Shown here: positions 8,359 to 18,831 of the stretch, one piece after another | Layout of the letters: each line of letters starts with the position of its first letter | Numbering within the stretch: position 1 is the stretch's first letter | The notes under the pieces: model-generated | Database searches by the model: none | What the model saw: the letters and a program-made list of their open reading frames with translations, nothing else | Told to the model about the DNA's origin: nothing | From: Nitrospirota bacterium | Lineage (GTDB): Bacteria > Nitrospirota > Thermodesulfovibrionia > Thermodesulfovibrionales > Dissulfurispiraceae | DNA length: 64,000 nt | Reading direction: 5' to 3' | Assembly: GCA_040752355.1 (NCBI GenBank) | Contig: JBFMHE010000014.1 | Location: 1 to 64,000 of the forward strand | Position numbers and translations under genes: made by a program

Positions 8359-9735
8359 TTAGTGAGTAACTCTGACCGGCGAGTTGATAGCGTATTCCTT
8401 TATCTTGGTCAGCAGGGTCTTGTAGTCGACCTGGAGCATCGAGGCGGCCTTCGACTTGTTGCCGTGGGTAAATTCGAGCACCTGCCTGATAGCTTTCGCC
8501 TCCACGTCCCGTACCGCCATGGCGGAAAGCTCTTTGAGCGGCAGAAGGGGCAGGGAGCTGCTCTCTCCGCTCCTGTCGCCGACCAGGAAATCGAGATGCT
8601 CCGGCCTGATCGTAGCGCCGCTGCAGAGGAGTACGGCCCTCCGGATGACGTTCTTCAGCTCCCGCACATTGCCGGGCCAGGGATAGCGAACGAGGAGCCC
8701 CAGGGCCTCATCCGAAATATCGTGCATCTGCTTGTTCAGCTCCGCCACAGCCTCTCTGAAGAACTTCTGCGCCAGGAAGGGGATATCGTCTCCTCTGTCC
8801 TTGAGCGGCGGCAGGTCGATGATGAATTCCCCGAAACGGTAAAAGAGGTCCTCGCGGAACTTCTTTTCCCTTACCGCCTGGCGGATATCTTTGTTGGTCG
8901 CCGCGATGATGCGGACGTCGATCTCGACCGGCTGGGTGCTGCCGAGAGGATAGACTTTCCTCTCCTCGATCACCCTGAGGAGCTTGCTCTGTACATAGGG
9001 AGACATGTTTTCCAGCTCGTCGATGAGGATCGTGCCGCCGTGCGAATGCTCGAAAAAGCCCTTCTTTTTCCGGTCGGCGCCGGTAAAGGCGCCCTTTTCG
9101 TGGCCGAAGAGCTCGCTCTCGACCAGCGTCTCGGGAATGGCTCCCATATCGACGACGACGAACGGACCGTGCGCGCGCCTGCTCAGCTGGTGAAGGGCAT
9201 GGGCGATCGTCGTCTTCCCCGTGCCGGTCTCCCCCTGGATAACGACCGAGAAGTCGCTCCACGCCACCTGGTGGATCTGTTCGATGATCCCTTTGATGAT
9301 ATCGCTCTTGCCGAGGAGCCACTCGAGCGATACCCCCACCGCGGTATTCAGCCGCTTCACCGCCCGTTCGAGCTCCGCCTTCTCGATCGCCCGCTCGAGC
9401 GTCAGCATGAGCCGGTCGAATTTCGGCGGTTTGAGGATGAAGTCATAGGCGCCGAGCTTGATCGACGCCACGGCGGTCTCTATGTCGCCGTGCCCGGTGA
9501 CGATGATGATGGGGACATCGGGCCGGATCTTTTTCAGCTCCTGCATGGCGTCGATGCCGTCCATGCCGGGCATCTTGAGATCGAGCAGCACCGCCGACGG
9601 CGCCTGCTGTTTGATGAGCTCGATCGCTGCGGGACCGCTCGGCGCCTCAGCCGTCGAGAAGCCGCTGTCGATCAGGATCTGTGCAAGGGTGGAGCGGATG
9701 GTCTTGTCGTCGTCGACGATGAGGATCGTGCTCAT
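8359..9735 (-). CDS. Sigma-54-dependent response regulator (NtrC family)
   Basis: A 458-residue activator in three parts. The receiver domain has phospho-acceptor Asp52 in LLDLKMPGMDG. The AAA+ domain has Walker A GETGTGKTT, the sigma-54-contacting loop GAFTGA and Walker B in TILIDELEN. The C-terminus is a Fis-type helix-turn-helix (NKSKAASMLQVDYKTLL). I chose ATG 9735 because it gives the canonical MSTILIVDDD start and overlaps the upstream stop as ATGA. No cognate kinase lies beside it. Its target may be the chemotaxis operon directly downstream, which has a -24/-12-like element. Confidence 0.95.
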   Translation of the reverse strand: MSTILIVDDDKTIRSTLAQILIDSGFSTAEAPSGPAAIELIKQQAPSAVLLDLKMPGMDGIDAMQELKKIRPDVPIIIVTGHGDIETAVASIKLGAYDFILKPPKFDRLMLTLERAIEKAELERAVKRLNTAVGVSLEWLLGKSDIIKGIIEQIHQVAWSDFSVVIQGETGTGKTTIAHALHQLSRRAHGPFVVVDMGAIPETLVESELFGHEKGAFTGADRKKKGFFEHSHGGTILIDELENMSPYVQSKLLRVIEERKVYPLGSTQPVEIDVRIIAATNKDIRQAVREKKFREDLFYRFGEFIIDLPPLKDRGDDIPFLAQKFFREAVAELNKQMHDISDEALGLLVRYPWPGNVRELKNVIRRAVLLCSGATIRPEHLDFLVGDRSGESSSLPLLPLKELSAMAVRDVEAKAIRQVLEFTHGNKSKAASMLQVDYKTLLTKIKEYAINSPVRVTH

Positions 9736-10076
9736 GGCATGGTGATCGCGAGGTCGTAGGTCCCGACGCTGACCCGGTCGGCGACTCCCTGCTGCCACAG
9801 CAGCTCCATCACCTTTACCCGGGCATGCTTGGGCACCATGAGGATCAGCTTGGTTCCCGGCTGGGCGAGCGTCTTCCAGGCTGCCGCTTTTTCAGGGGTG
9901 ATGGTACTCTCGGTCTCCACCTCGACGAGGGCGAGCACGAGGCCGTGGCTGGCGAGGGTAAGGTCGGGCGTCCCCGAGGGGTTTACCGTTATTTCGCCGT
10001 ACTCCCTCGCGAGCCGGTATCTGAGATGGTCGACTACCAGATCGTGCAAGAGCCGTTCATTTGCCATACGCTGCAT
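9732..10076 (-). CDS. Small hypothetical protein with a PD...ExE nuclease-like pattern
   Basis: A 114-residue protein not recognised by name. It contains GTPDLTL followed 12 residues later by VEVETE, then KLILMVPKHARVKVMELL; this PD-x(n)-ExE layout with alternating strands recalls the PD-(D/E)xK nuclease fold, though the final Lys is replaced. The product could equally be a non-catalytic relative. ATGs at 10076 and 10067 are both possible. It overlaps the sigma-54 regulator by four bases, implying coupled expression. Confidence 0.7.
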   Translation of the reverse strand: MQRMANERLLHDLVVDHLRYRLAREYGEITVNPSGTPDLTLASHGLVLALVEVETESTITPEKAAAWKTLAQPGTKLILMVPKHARVKVMELLWQQGVADRVSVGTYDLAITMP

Positions 10077-10117
10077 CCATATTCAATAGAAACCGGGTAA
10101 AAGGGATGTGTAAAGGC

Positions 10118-10627
10118 TTACCGTTTATGCTTCTTCGTGAAGTCTACTTCAATAACATTATCGGAGCCACCGGCTTTTACTTCACTGCTTCTGCCGTCTC
10201 CCTCCGCCGTTGTCTCCGCAGCAGGCTCGCGCTCGCGCAGAAAGGCGTGCACGCGCTCCACCGCCTTCGATTCGAGCGCAGGCCGCGCTTTCTGAGCCGG
10301 GACCGGCAGGGTGCAGGGAGAGGTGACGAACTGGGCATTCAGCTCCGAGGAGTAGACCGCAGCGATATTCGCGGCGGGGATGAAGCACTTCTGCGGTGAT
10401 GTGCCGAAGACCAGCGTCGCCGTTATCCCGCAGTCGTCCCACGAGAAGCTCATTCTCGCGTTAAAGACGAGGACGATGCCGTTCTCCTTCTCTTCAGCGG
10501 TAAAGCCCCGGTTTCCGAGGACCACCTCATCGGAGTGGCGCACGAGGATGAACGCCCGGCCTGCGAGGTTCATGAACTCGAAAAATATCTGCCGCTTTAT
10601 GGTGTTCAAGTCCCGGGGCGCTTCCAT
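10118..10627 (-). CDS. SspB-like ClpXP adaptor protein
   Basis: A 169-residue protein. Residues 1-103 resemble the SspB fold, which delivers ssrA-tagged peptides to ClpXP: FNARMSFSWDDCGITATLVFG, then CFIPAANIAAVYSSELN matches the family pattern P-x-x-A-[IV]-x-[AG]-[IV]-Y-x-x-E. A low-complexity acidic linker (about 133-155) follows and the protein ends VIEVDFTKKHKR. That layout, a folded domain, a flexible linker and a short terminal peptide, is how SspB tethers to ClpX. The start at 10627 drops a non-homologous upstream extension. It is divergent from the amidohydrolase gene. Confidence 0.7.
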   Translation of the reverse strand: MEAPRDLNTIKRQIFFEFMNLAGRAFILVRHSDEVVLGNRGFTAEEKENGIVLVFNARMSFSWDDCGITATLVFGTSPQKCFIPAANIAAVYSSELNAQFVTSPCTLPVPAQKARPALESKAVERVHAFLREREPAAETTAEGDGRSSEVKAGGSDNVIEVDFTKKHKR

Positions 10628-10679
10628 AGTATCATCTCTCTTGACAAAGGAAATAAAATAATAGAAGTATACCATAACC

Positions 10680-11636
10680 ATGGCAGGCGATTTTGCGAGC
10701 GCGCGCACTTCTCCGGGGCTGCTTATCGTTCCGCCCTTCAGGGACAGCCACATGCATTTCCTCAGGGACGGCAGACCGGTGAGCAGGGAGGTCCTGCCCG
10801 AGATACTGCGGGCGTATCTGCAGTGGGGGGTCTTCTCGGTGTGCGATATGGGGCACCAGAGCGGTATAGGGCTGGAGGCGAAGATGCTTCCGGATATCGA
10901 TATCGTTTCGGCTGGATATGCCCTTTACCGCACGGGGACCTACGGCTCCTTTCTCGGCAAGGCGGCGGCCGGGGCAGCCGCTATAGAGAGGGTCGTCGCC
11001 GAAATCGCTGCTGCGGGCGCCGACTTCGTGAAGGTCGTCAATTCGGGGATCGTCCTCACCCGGGGGGCCGGCATCGTCTCCGAGGGAGGATTTTCTGCGG
11101 AAGAGCTGCGTGTCATCGTGGCCGGGGCAGCCGCGCACGGCCTGCGTACCGTCTGCCATGCGAACGGCGACGGGGCGATACGGCGCGCGCTCGATGCAGG
11201 CGCCTCATCCATCGAGCACGGCTTTTTCATTACGCGCGAGTCGCTCCACCTCATGGCGGAGCGCACGGTCTCCTGGACGCCGACGGCGCATGCGTTCGCG
11301 AGCCTTGCCCGGTACTGCCCGCCGGATGAAGCCGGGCATGTAGAGAGGATTCTCGACAGCCATCTCTCCTCGATCAACTATGCCGCGTCGATCGGCGTCA
11401 CGCTGCATGTCGGCACCGACAGCGGCTCGAAAGGGGTGTCCCACGGCGCATCGTACATCGAGGAGCTGCGGCTCTTCCTGAAAGCGGGACTGCCGCTTGA
11501 GCAGGTGCTCGCCGCAGCCTGCATGGAGCAGGAGGAGATCGACAAGGGGAATTACCTCGTCGTGAAGAGCGACTTCATATCTTCCGGTATCATAGAGGAG
11601 ATCGTCAAAGGAGGAGAGAGGGTCGCGCGGTCGTAA
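10680..11636 (+). CDS. Amidohydrolase family metal-dependent hydrolase
   Basis: A 318-residue TIM-barrel hydrolase of the imidazolonepropionase-like (COG1228) group. Metal ligands are visible in order: DSHMHF near the N-terminus, the Lys in DFVKVVNSG, His in TVCHANG, His in SIEHGFF and Asp in HVGTDSG. No signal peptide is seen, so it should be cytosolic. It is shorter than most relatives and lacks the small beta-sandwich that usually flanks the barrel, so it starts almost at the first strand (LLIVPPFRDSH). The substrate is unknown. Confidence 0.82.
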   Translation: MAGDFASARTSPGLLIVPPFRDSHMHFLRDGRPVSREVLPEILRAYLQWGVFSVCDMGHQSGIGLEAKMLPDIDIVSAGYALYRTGTYGSFLGKAAAGAAAIERVVAEIAAAGADFVKVVNSGIVLTRGAGIVSEGGFSAEELRVIVAGAAAHGLRTVCHANGDGAIRRALDAGASSIEHGFFITRESLHLMAERTVSWTPTAHAFASLARYCPPDEAGHVERILDSHLSSINYAASIGVTLHVGTDSGSKGVSHGASYIEELRLFLKAGLPLEQVLAAACMEQEEIDKGNYLVVKSDFISSGIIEEIVKGGERVARS

Positions 11637-11651
11637 GGTCACGCACGCGCG

Positions 11652-12425
11652 TCATCCTCTCGTGCGCAGCGCGAGGAGCACCGCCCCGGCGATCATCATC
11701 GCCACGCTCAGGAGCTGCCCCATGGTGAACAGGCCGAGGATAAAGCCGAGCTGGGGATCGGGCTCCCGGAAGAACTCCACGAAGAACCTGAACAGCCCGT
11801 AAAGGATGAGAAAGAGGGCGGTGAGCACCCCGGTCCGGCGCACGCGGTCTTTGGCGAACCAGAGAATGAGGAAGAGGAGCACCCCTTCGAGCAGCAGCTC
11901 GTAGAGCTGGGAGGGATGGCGCGGCAGCGGGCCCCCGCCGGGGAAGACCATGCCCCAGGGCGCGTCCGTAACCCTCCCGTAGAGCTCTGCATTGATGAAG
12001 TTCGCCAGCCTCCCGAGACCGAGGCCGACAGGCGCGGTGGCGATGACCAGGTCCGCGAGCTGCCAGAAATCGAGCTTCGCTCTCTTGCAGAAGAGATACC
12101 CGGCGAGCACGCTCCCGATCAGCCCGCCGTGAAAGGACATGCCGCCGTGCCACACGGCGAATATCTCGAGCGGATGGGTCAGGTAATAGGCGGGATTATA
12201 GAAAACAACGTATCCCAGCCGGGCGCCCACCAGGAGGCCGATGATCAGGGCCGAGTAGAGCGATTCGATGCGCTCCTTGGGCAGAGGGAGCCGCTTCTTT
12301 GCCGCCTGATAACGGACCAGGAGGTAGGACGCGAGGAACCCGAGAAGATACATGACCCCGTACCATCTGACCTCGAACGGTCCGATGCGGAAGATCACGG
12401 GATCGATGTCCGGATAAGGAATCAT
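11652..12425 (-). CDS. lgt: Lgt prolipoprotein diacylglyceryl transferase
   Basis: Inner-membrane enzyme that moves diacylglycerol from phosphatidylglycerol to the lipobox Cys of prolipoproteins. The 257 residues form about seven membrane helices with the family motifs MSFHGGLIG (catalytic His region), the signature GRLANFINAELYGR and HPSQLYE. I chose ATG 12425, which follows GGAGG and begins at MIPYPDID as in homologues; the longer open frame has no homology. It converges on the amidohydrolase gene with a 15-base gap. Confidence 0.96.
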   Translation of the reverse strand: MIPYPDIDPVIFRIGPFEVRWYGVMYLLGFLASYLLVRYQAAKKRLPLPKERIESLYSALIIGLLVGARLGYVVFYNPAYYLTHPLEIFAVWHGGMSFHGGLIGSVLAGYLFCKRAKLDFWQLADLVIATAPVGLGLGRLANFINAELYGRVTDAPWGMVFPGGGPLPRHPSQLYELLLEGVLLFLILWFAKDRVRRTGVLTALFLILYGLFRFFVEFFREPDPQLGFILGLFTMGQLLSVAMMIAGAVLLALRTRG

Positions 12426-12461
12426 GCAGCCTCCATGCCCTGTAGTGCAGCCTGAAAGAAT

Positions 12462-12467
12462 ATTATA
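12462..12467 (-). promoter_or_regulatory. -10 element of the lgt promoter
   Basis: A perfect TATAAT on the minus strand, giving a predicted start near 12455 and a leader of about 30 bases before lgt. No good -35 hexamer is visible at 16-18 bases, so the call rests on the -10 box and position alone. Confidence 0.45.
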
Positions 12468-12622
12468 CCTTAAAGTTATAAGCGGAACTTGCGGCAGCGC
12501 CGCGGAGACGAGGAGCACAGCGAGGGTAGTCTTTCAAAATATGAGGAAAAATCTTGCGATACGCCATACAATAGAAGAGAGAGGTACCATATCTTCCCTG
12601 ATATGCTGAAGGAGACCGATCG

Positions 12623-13297
12623 ATGATCCCTTTTAAGGACGACAACCCGACCGAGACGTATCCGTACGTCACCGTAGGCCTGATCGCGCTGAACAGCCTC
12701 ATCTTCCTCTGGCAGTTGATGACTCCGGCAGGGGGGGAGCAGGTCGCATTCCTCTATGGCGCTATCCCTCAAAGCCTCATCACCATGGAGCGCACGCAGC
12801 CGATATCGCCGGTGATGAGCGTCTTTACCTCCATGTTCCTGCATGGAGGGCTCTTCCATGTCGCGGGGAACATGCTCTATCTCTGGATTTTCGGCAACAA
12901 TATCGAGGACTCGCTCGGCCACGTCAAGTTTCTTCTTTTCTACCTCTTCTCTGGTATTGTCGCCGCTTACAGCCATGCCCTCACCGACCCGAGCTCGACC
13001 ATACCCATGATCGGCGCGAGCGGCGCTGTTTCGGGCATCCTGGGCGCCTATCTGCTGCTCTTCCCTCATGCGCGTGTTCACACCCTCATCATCTTCGGCT
13101 TTTTCTGGCAGGTAGTGAGGATTCCCGCCGTGGTGGTCCTCGGTTTCTGGATCGTGCTGCAGGTGTTGAACGGCATTCTCGGCGCCGGGGCCCTGCGGCA
13201 CGGCGGGGTGGCGTGGTTCGCCCATATCGGCGGCTTTATAGCGGGCATCATCACGATAAAATTGTGGCGTCCCAGGAAAAGAGTGAGATTTTTATAG
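12623..13297 (+). CDS. Rhomboid family intramembrane serine protease
   Basis: A 224-residue polytopic membrane protein. The catalytic Ser is in GASGAVSGILG and the paired His in AHIGGFIAG; the L1-loop region MFLHGGLFHVAGNMLYL carries the conserved H...HxxGN pattern. Predicted to cleave transmembrane substrates in the inner membrane. A ribosome-binding site (AAGGAGA) precedes the ATG. It is divergent from lgt. Confidence 0.93.
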   Translation: MIPFKDDNPTETYPYVTVGLIALNSLIFLWQLMTPAGGEQVAFLYGAIPQSLITMERTQPISPVMSVFTSMFLHGGLFHVAGNMLYLWIFGNNIEDSLGHVKFLLFYLFSGIVAAYSHALTDPSSTIPMIGASGAVSGILGAYLLLFPHARVHTLIIFGFFWQVVRIPAVVVLGFWIVLQVLNGILGAGALRHGGVAWFAHIGGFIAGIITIKLWRPRKRVRFL

Positions 13298-13367
13298 GAA
13301 AAGGCAGATAATAGCAGAAATTCGGCGAAATAAGTCGATATCTGCAAATATCCGGCCCTCAAATCTC

Positions 13368-13397
13368 TTGCTTCTTCTTTGCATTTCCGGTTATATT
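13368..13397 (+). promoter_or_regulatory. groESL sigma-70-type promoter
   Basis: TTGCTT, 18 bases, then TATATT, whose last two bases are the first two of the CIRCE element. A repressor on CIRCE would therefore cover the start site, the arrangement expected for HrcA-controlled groESL. Confidence 0.55.
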
Positions 13398-13422
13398 AGC
13401 ACTCATCGGGATTGAGTGCTAA
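13396..13422. promoter_or_regulatory. CIRCE operator (HrcA-binding site)
   Basis: Exact CIRCE: TTAGCACTC, nine bases, GAGTGCTAA. HrcA binds this inverted repeat and is released on heat shock when GroEL is titrated by unfolded protein. It lies 77 bases ahead of groES. hrcA itself is not in the window. Confidence 0.97.
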
Positions 13423-13498
13423 TAACAGCCCTAAGCATCCACGTTAATCCGTCAGGGTGAGAGTGTAAAACTAATTCCAACAAGGAGGTATGCAAGGT

Positions 13499-13762
13499 AT
13501 GAAGATCAAGCCGCTCAAGGACAGAGTCGTAGTGAAGTACTCGGAGGAGGAGGTCGAGAAGACCGCCGGCGGCCTCTACGTGCCGGATGTGGCGAAGGAG
13601 AAGCCCCAGAAGGGCATCGTCGAGTCGGTCGGGTCAGAGGTCAAGGAACTGAAGGAGGGGAACACCATTCTCTTCGACAAGTATTCGGGCTCGAAGATCA
13701 AGATCGACGGTACGGAATATTTGATTCTTAAGGAAGAAGACGTTTTAGGCGTTATCGTTTAA
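13499..13762 (+). CDS. groES: GroES co-chaperonin
   Basis: An 87-residue co-chaperonin (MKIKPLKDRVVVKY start, mobile loop EKTAGGLYVPD, GTEYLILKEEDVLGVI at the end). It caps the GroEL ring during protein folding. An in-frame ATG at 13490 abuts the Shine-Dalgarno AAGGAGGT and is too close to use; ATG 13499 has proper spacing and the canonical N-terminus. It is co-transcribed with groEL 36 bases downstream under CIRCE control. Confidence 0.97.
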   Translation: MKIKPLKDRVVVKYSEEEVEKTAGGLYVPDVAKEKPQKGIVESVGSEVKELKEGNTILFDKYSGSKIKIDGTEYLILKEEDVLGVIV

Positions 13763-13798
13763 GCTCAACAGCGGAATAAAAAAGGAGGATGAGAACAG

Positions 13799-15436
<1,638 letters not shown>

Positions 15437-15480
15437 ACGGCGGGAGCCGGAATTCGGCGCTACAGCAGCAGAGAGGCCGG

Positions 15481-15517
15481 AAAGCAGGGGCGATTGGACC
15501 AATCGCCCCTGCTTTTT
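15481..15517 (+). terminator. Rho-independent terminator after groEL
   Basis: A perfect stem (arms 15481-15497 and about 15499-15515, G+C-rich centre) closed by a minimal loop and running straight into a T tract. Confidence 0.92.
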
Positions 15518-15618
15518 AGGAGATGGTGTATTTGTAGTTTAGGGTAAAGATTTGGTACTATTACTGAAAAGGGCCCCGCTCAATTTTTTGTCCCGTCTCC
15601 TCGATAACATAAGAAGCC

Positions 15619-16722
15619 ATGAGAAAGATAACCGTGAAGAACAACGCGAAGATACTGCTCGGATCGCTCGCCGCGCTCTTCCTGGTCTATATAGGCATTC
15701 AGCTCTTCGTCCCCTCGGATATCGGCAGTATCGGCGCTCCCCAGGTCGAGATCGAGATACCTCCGGGCACCACCTACAAGCAGGCGATCAACATCCTGAG
15801 GAAGCATAATCTCATACGCGACAAGACGGTGTTCATCGTCGTCGGGAAGCTTTCGGGCCTCGACAGGAAGGTGCGGGCAGGCTACTACTCGTTCATGGGA
15901 AAGATGAGCCCCTTCCAGGTCTTCAAGCGCCTCGTCTCGGGAAAGATCATCGAGTACGAGATCACCGTCATCGAAGGCGACAGCCTCCTCGAGATAGGCA
16001 GGAAGCTCGAGACGTACAGGCTCGTATCGGTCGATGATTTCGACGCGCTTGCCAGGGATAAGGAGCTCATGACCCATCTCGGGATCGAGGCCCCGAGCCT
16101 CGAAGGGTATCTCTTTCCCCAGACCTACCGGATACCCAAAGGCGCAACCCCCAGGGCGATCGTACGGCTGATGGTGAATACCCTGCGGGACACGTATACG
16201 GAAAAGCTCAGGGAGCGCGCCGGGAAGCTGGGATGGAGCGAGCGCGAGGTGCTGACCATGGCCTCCATTATCGAAAAGGAGGCGATCGTCGACGAGGAGC
16301 GTCCGGTCATTTCCGCGGTCTACCATAACCGGCTCAAGAAAGGGATGCTCCTCCAGGCCGACCCTACCTCCATTTACGGCGTCAAGAGCTCGAAGGAGCG
16401 CATTACGCTCAGCGATCTCAAGAGGAAGACGGAGTATAACACCTACCTGATCAAGGGGCTGCCTCCCGGTCCGATCGCCTCGCCGGGGCTGAAGTCGATA
16501 ATGGCCGCCCTGTATCCTGCCAATGTCCCCTATCTCTACTTCGTATCGCAGGGCGACGGCACGCACCGGTTCTCGAAGACCTGGACCGAGCATGAGCAGG
16601 CCGTCAAGCGGTTCAGGGCGATTCAGGCGGCACAGGCTGCTCCGGCGCCCGCGCCGGAGGAGACCGAAGAGGCCCTTGCCCCTGTCACTCCTGTTGCCAA
16701 AAAGACCAAAAAACAAAAATAA
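15619..16722 (+). CDS. mltG: MltG endolytic murein transglycosylase
   Basis: Membrane-anchored lytic transglycosylase that cuts nascent peptidoglycan glycan strands. The 367 residues have one N-terminal membrane helix (ILLGSLAALFLVYIGIQLF), a LysM-like region (EIPPGTTYKQAINILRKH) and the YceG catalytic domain with the catalytic Glu in ASIIEKEAI and the motif PTSIYG. The Ala/Pro/Lys-rich tail after about residue 335 is low complexity. Six bases separate it from ispG. Confidence 0.95.
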   Translation: MRKITVKNNAKILLGSLAALFLVYIGIQLFVPSDIGSIGAPQVEIEIPPGTTYKQAINILRKHNLIRDKTVFIVVGKLSGLDRKVRAGYYSFMGKMSPFQVFKRLVSGKIIEYEITVIEGDSLLEIGRKLETYRLVSVDDFDALARDKELMTHLGIEAPSLEGYLFPQTYRIPKGATPRAIVRLMVNTLRDTYTEKLRERAGKLGWSEREVLTMASIIEKEAIVDEERPVISAVYHNRLKKGMLLQADPTSIYGVKSSKERITLSDLKRKTEYNTYLIKGLPPGPIASPGLKSIMAALYPANVPYLYFVSQGDGTHRFSKTWTEHEQAVKRFRAIQAAQAAPAPAPEETEEALAPVTPVAKKTKKQK

Positions 16723-16728
16723 TAGGGA

Positions 16729-17781
16729 ATGATCACGAGAAGGCCTACGCGCGAAATAAGGGTGGGGAGTGTCGCCGTCGGCGGACAGAACCCCATCACC
16801 GTCCAGTCGATGACCAAGACCGATACCCGCACTGTCGGCGCCACGGTGGAGCAGATCCGGGCGCTCGAGGCTGCTGGCTGCGAGATCGTCAGGCTCGCCG
16901 TTCCCGATGAGGCGGCGGCCCGTGCCCTCGGCCCGATAAGGCAGGGGGTGTCGATCCCGATGATCGCCGATATCCATTTCGACTGGAGGCTCGCCCTCGA
17001 GGCGATCAGGCAGGGCATCGACGGGCTCCGGCTCAACCCGGGGAATATCGGCGCCGGCTGGAAGGTGAAAGAGGTCGTGCTCGCGGCAAAGGACCGGAAG
17101 GTGCCGATCCGCATCGGCGTGAACGCAGGCTCCCTCGAAAAAGAGCTGCTCGAGAAGTACGGACACCCGACGCCCGAGGCGCTCGTGGAGAGCGCCGAGG
17201 GGCATATACGCATTCTCGAAGACCTCGACTTCAGGGATATCAAGGTGTCGCTCAAGGCATCCAATGTGATGAAGACGGTCGAGGCCTACCGGCTCTTCTC
17301 GCGGAAGTACGACTACCCGCTGCACATCGGTATCTCGGAAGCCGGCCCTTCCTTCAGCGGCATCATCAAGAGCGCCGTGGGGCTCGGGATACTGCTCGAA
17401 GAGGGGATCGGCGACACCATGAGAGTCTCGCTCACCGCCGAGCCGGAGGAGGAGGTGCGGGTTGCATACGAGATCCTGAAGTCCCTGGGAATTCGGCAAC
17501 GAGGGCCCGAGATCGTCTCCTGTCCCACCTGCGGCCGCTGCTGCATCGACCTCAAGCCGCTCGCCCAGAAGGTGGAGTCCGCGATAAAAGATATGAAAGA
17601 GCCGATCACCGTCGCGGTGATGGGCTGCGTCGTCAACGGCCCCGGCGAGGCGCGCGAGGCCGATTTCGGCATCGCCGGCGGCAAAGGGATGGGGCTCGTA
17701 TTCAAAAAGGGCGAAGTGGTGAAACAGGTCAAAGAGGAAGAGCTGCTCGAGGCGTTGATGAAGGTGATAAGGGAATCGTAA
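16729..17781 (+). CDS. ispG: IspG, (E)-4-hydroxy-3-methylbut-2-enyl-diphosphate synthase
   Basis: Iron-sulfur enzyme of the MEP isoprenoid pathway that converts MEcPP to HMBPP. The 350 residues are the compact bacterial form without the insert domain. The TIM barrel starts at VQSMTKTDTRT; the [4Fe-4S] ligands are the cysteines of SCPTCGRC and CVVNGPGE near the C-terminus. It is probably co-transcribed with mltG. Confidence 0.97.
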   Translation: MITRRPTREIRVGSVAVGGQNPITVQSMTKTDTRTVGATVEQIRALEAAGCEIVRLAVPDEAAARALGPIRQGVSIPMIADIHFDWRLALEAIRQGIDGLRLNPGNIGAGWKVKEVVLAAKDRKVPIRIGVNAGSLEKELLEKYGHPTPEALVESAEGHIRILEDLDFRDIKVSLKASNVMKTVEAYRLFSRKYDYPLHIGISEAGPSFSGIIKSAVGLGILLEEGIGDTMRVSLTAEPEEEVRVAYEILKSLGIRQRGPEIVSCPTCGRCCIDLKPLAQKVESAIKDMKEPITVAVMGCVVNGPGEAREADFGIAGGKGMGLVFKKGEVVKQVKEEELLEALMKVIRES

Positions 17782-17943
17782 TGGCACATGAAAGTTCTCG
17801 AATATTCCGATGAGAGCGCAACCGTGGAGAAGGAACCCTCGTCTATCTTAACCCCTCAAACACACGCTTCCATTTTCTTGATAAGGTAATTTCCTTCGAT
17901 CCGGAGCAGAAGGAATTTTTTGCACACGAGCAAAGGATTTACC

Positions 17944-18504
17944 GTGAAATATGATCCTGATACGCGCCGGCGCCGCTCTGTTCGGCTGCAAGGATATGAT
18001 TACAGCCGGGAAGGGGCGTATTTCGTGACGATATGTATACAAGACCGCGCCTGTCTGTTGGGCGAGGTAATAGACGGCAGGATGCAGTTGAATGATGCCG
18101 GTCAAATGGTCACAAGATGGTGGAATGAATCGGCAAATAAATTCCCGACAATTGAATCCGGCGGATATATTATTATGCCCAATCATATACACAGCATCAT
18201 CGTTATCGTAGGGGCAGCCCTGTGTGGCTGCCCGGAAACAAATAAACAACCGGAAACAGGGCAACCACACAGGGTTGCCCCTACATTGGGTAATATCATT
18301 GATTGGTTTAAAACTATGACGACGAACGAATATATTCGCGGGGCCAGGACGCATGGATGGCAACCGTTCAACGGCAAATTATGGCAACGGAATTATTATG
18401 AGCACATCATACGCAACAATGACGAATTGAACCGGATACGGGAATACATTATCAATAACCCCTCGCGATGGGCGGAGGATGAAAACAACCCGGCAAACAT
18501 ATAA
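17944..18504 (+). CDS. REP-associated tyrosine transposase (Y1/HUH, RAYT type)
   Basis: A 186-residue single-strand transposase of the IS200-related family that mobilises short palindromes. The HUH motif is MPNHIHSII, the N-terminus has RLQGYDYSREGAYFVTI, and the C-terminus has RIREYIINNPSRW with the expected catalytic Tyr. GTG 17944 follows AAAGGA and gives the usual N-terminus; a TTG at 17920 is an alternative. About 30 residues between the HUH motif and the next helix are encoded by an inverted repeat. The gene is clearly richer in A+T than its neighbours, suggesting acquisition. Confidence 0.9.
   Translation: MKYDPDTRRRRSVRLQGYDYSREGAYFVTICIQDRACLLGEVIDGRMQLNDAGQMVTRWWNESANKFPTIESGGYIIMPNHIHSIIVIVGAALCGCPETNKQPETGQPHRVAPTLGNIIDWFKTMTTNEYIRGARTHGWQPFNGKLWQRNYYEHIIRNNDELNRIREYIINNPSRWAEDENNPANI
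18208..18284. repeat. Imperfect 26-bp inverted repeat inside the transposase gene
   Basis: Arms 18208-18233 and 18259-18284 match at 24 of 26 positions when one is reverse-complemented; both begin GTAGGGGC on their own strand. The repeat stays in frame and encodes residues such as GAALCGCP and GQPHRVAPT. It looks like a REP-type palindrome of the kind RAYT proteins recognise, carried inside the gene itself. Confidence 0.85.
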
Positions 18505-18627
18505 CGATAGGAAGATGCAACGAAAGGGCCAGCAGAATGTGTGATATGGTATCATATTTTTCAATGAGATTAGGTGGCTTGGCGGATAGGGTCAAATCTA
18601 TTCGGGCGTGTCGTCTAAGGTGATGCT

Positions 18628-18831
18628 ATGAGTGAACAAGCGATAATAGAAACCGTGCTGAGCTTTTATCCGGCGGTGCAGGCGATTTATCTTTTTGGCA
18701 CCTATCTGACCCCTGATGAGCACAGACTCCAGCGGGCGGTGAGGTTCTGCAATCGCACCGCGAGATACTCGACTCCGACAGAGCTGTACCGCCAGCCCGA
18801 TGACCACCCACGATTTTTTGCGCGACATTAA
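18628..18831 (+). pseudogene. Remnant of an MNT-type nucleotidyltransferase
   Basis: The first 31 or so residues (SEQAIIETVLSFYPAVQAI then YLFGTYLTPDE) match the start of small MNT antitoxin-like nucleotidyltransferases, where AIYLFGS is the strand before the active site. After PDEH the frame has no recognisable sequence: the catalytic DxD is missing and the ORF runs into the next gene. I read it as a 3' truncation next to the transposase. A partner HEPN gene is not seen here. Confidence 0.5.
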
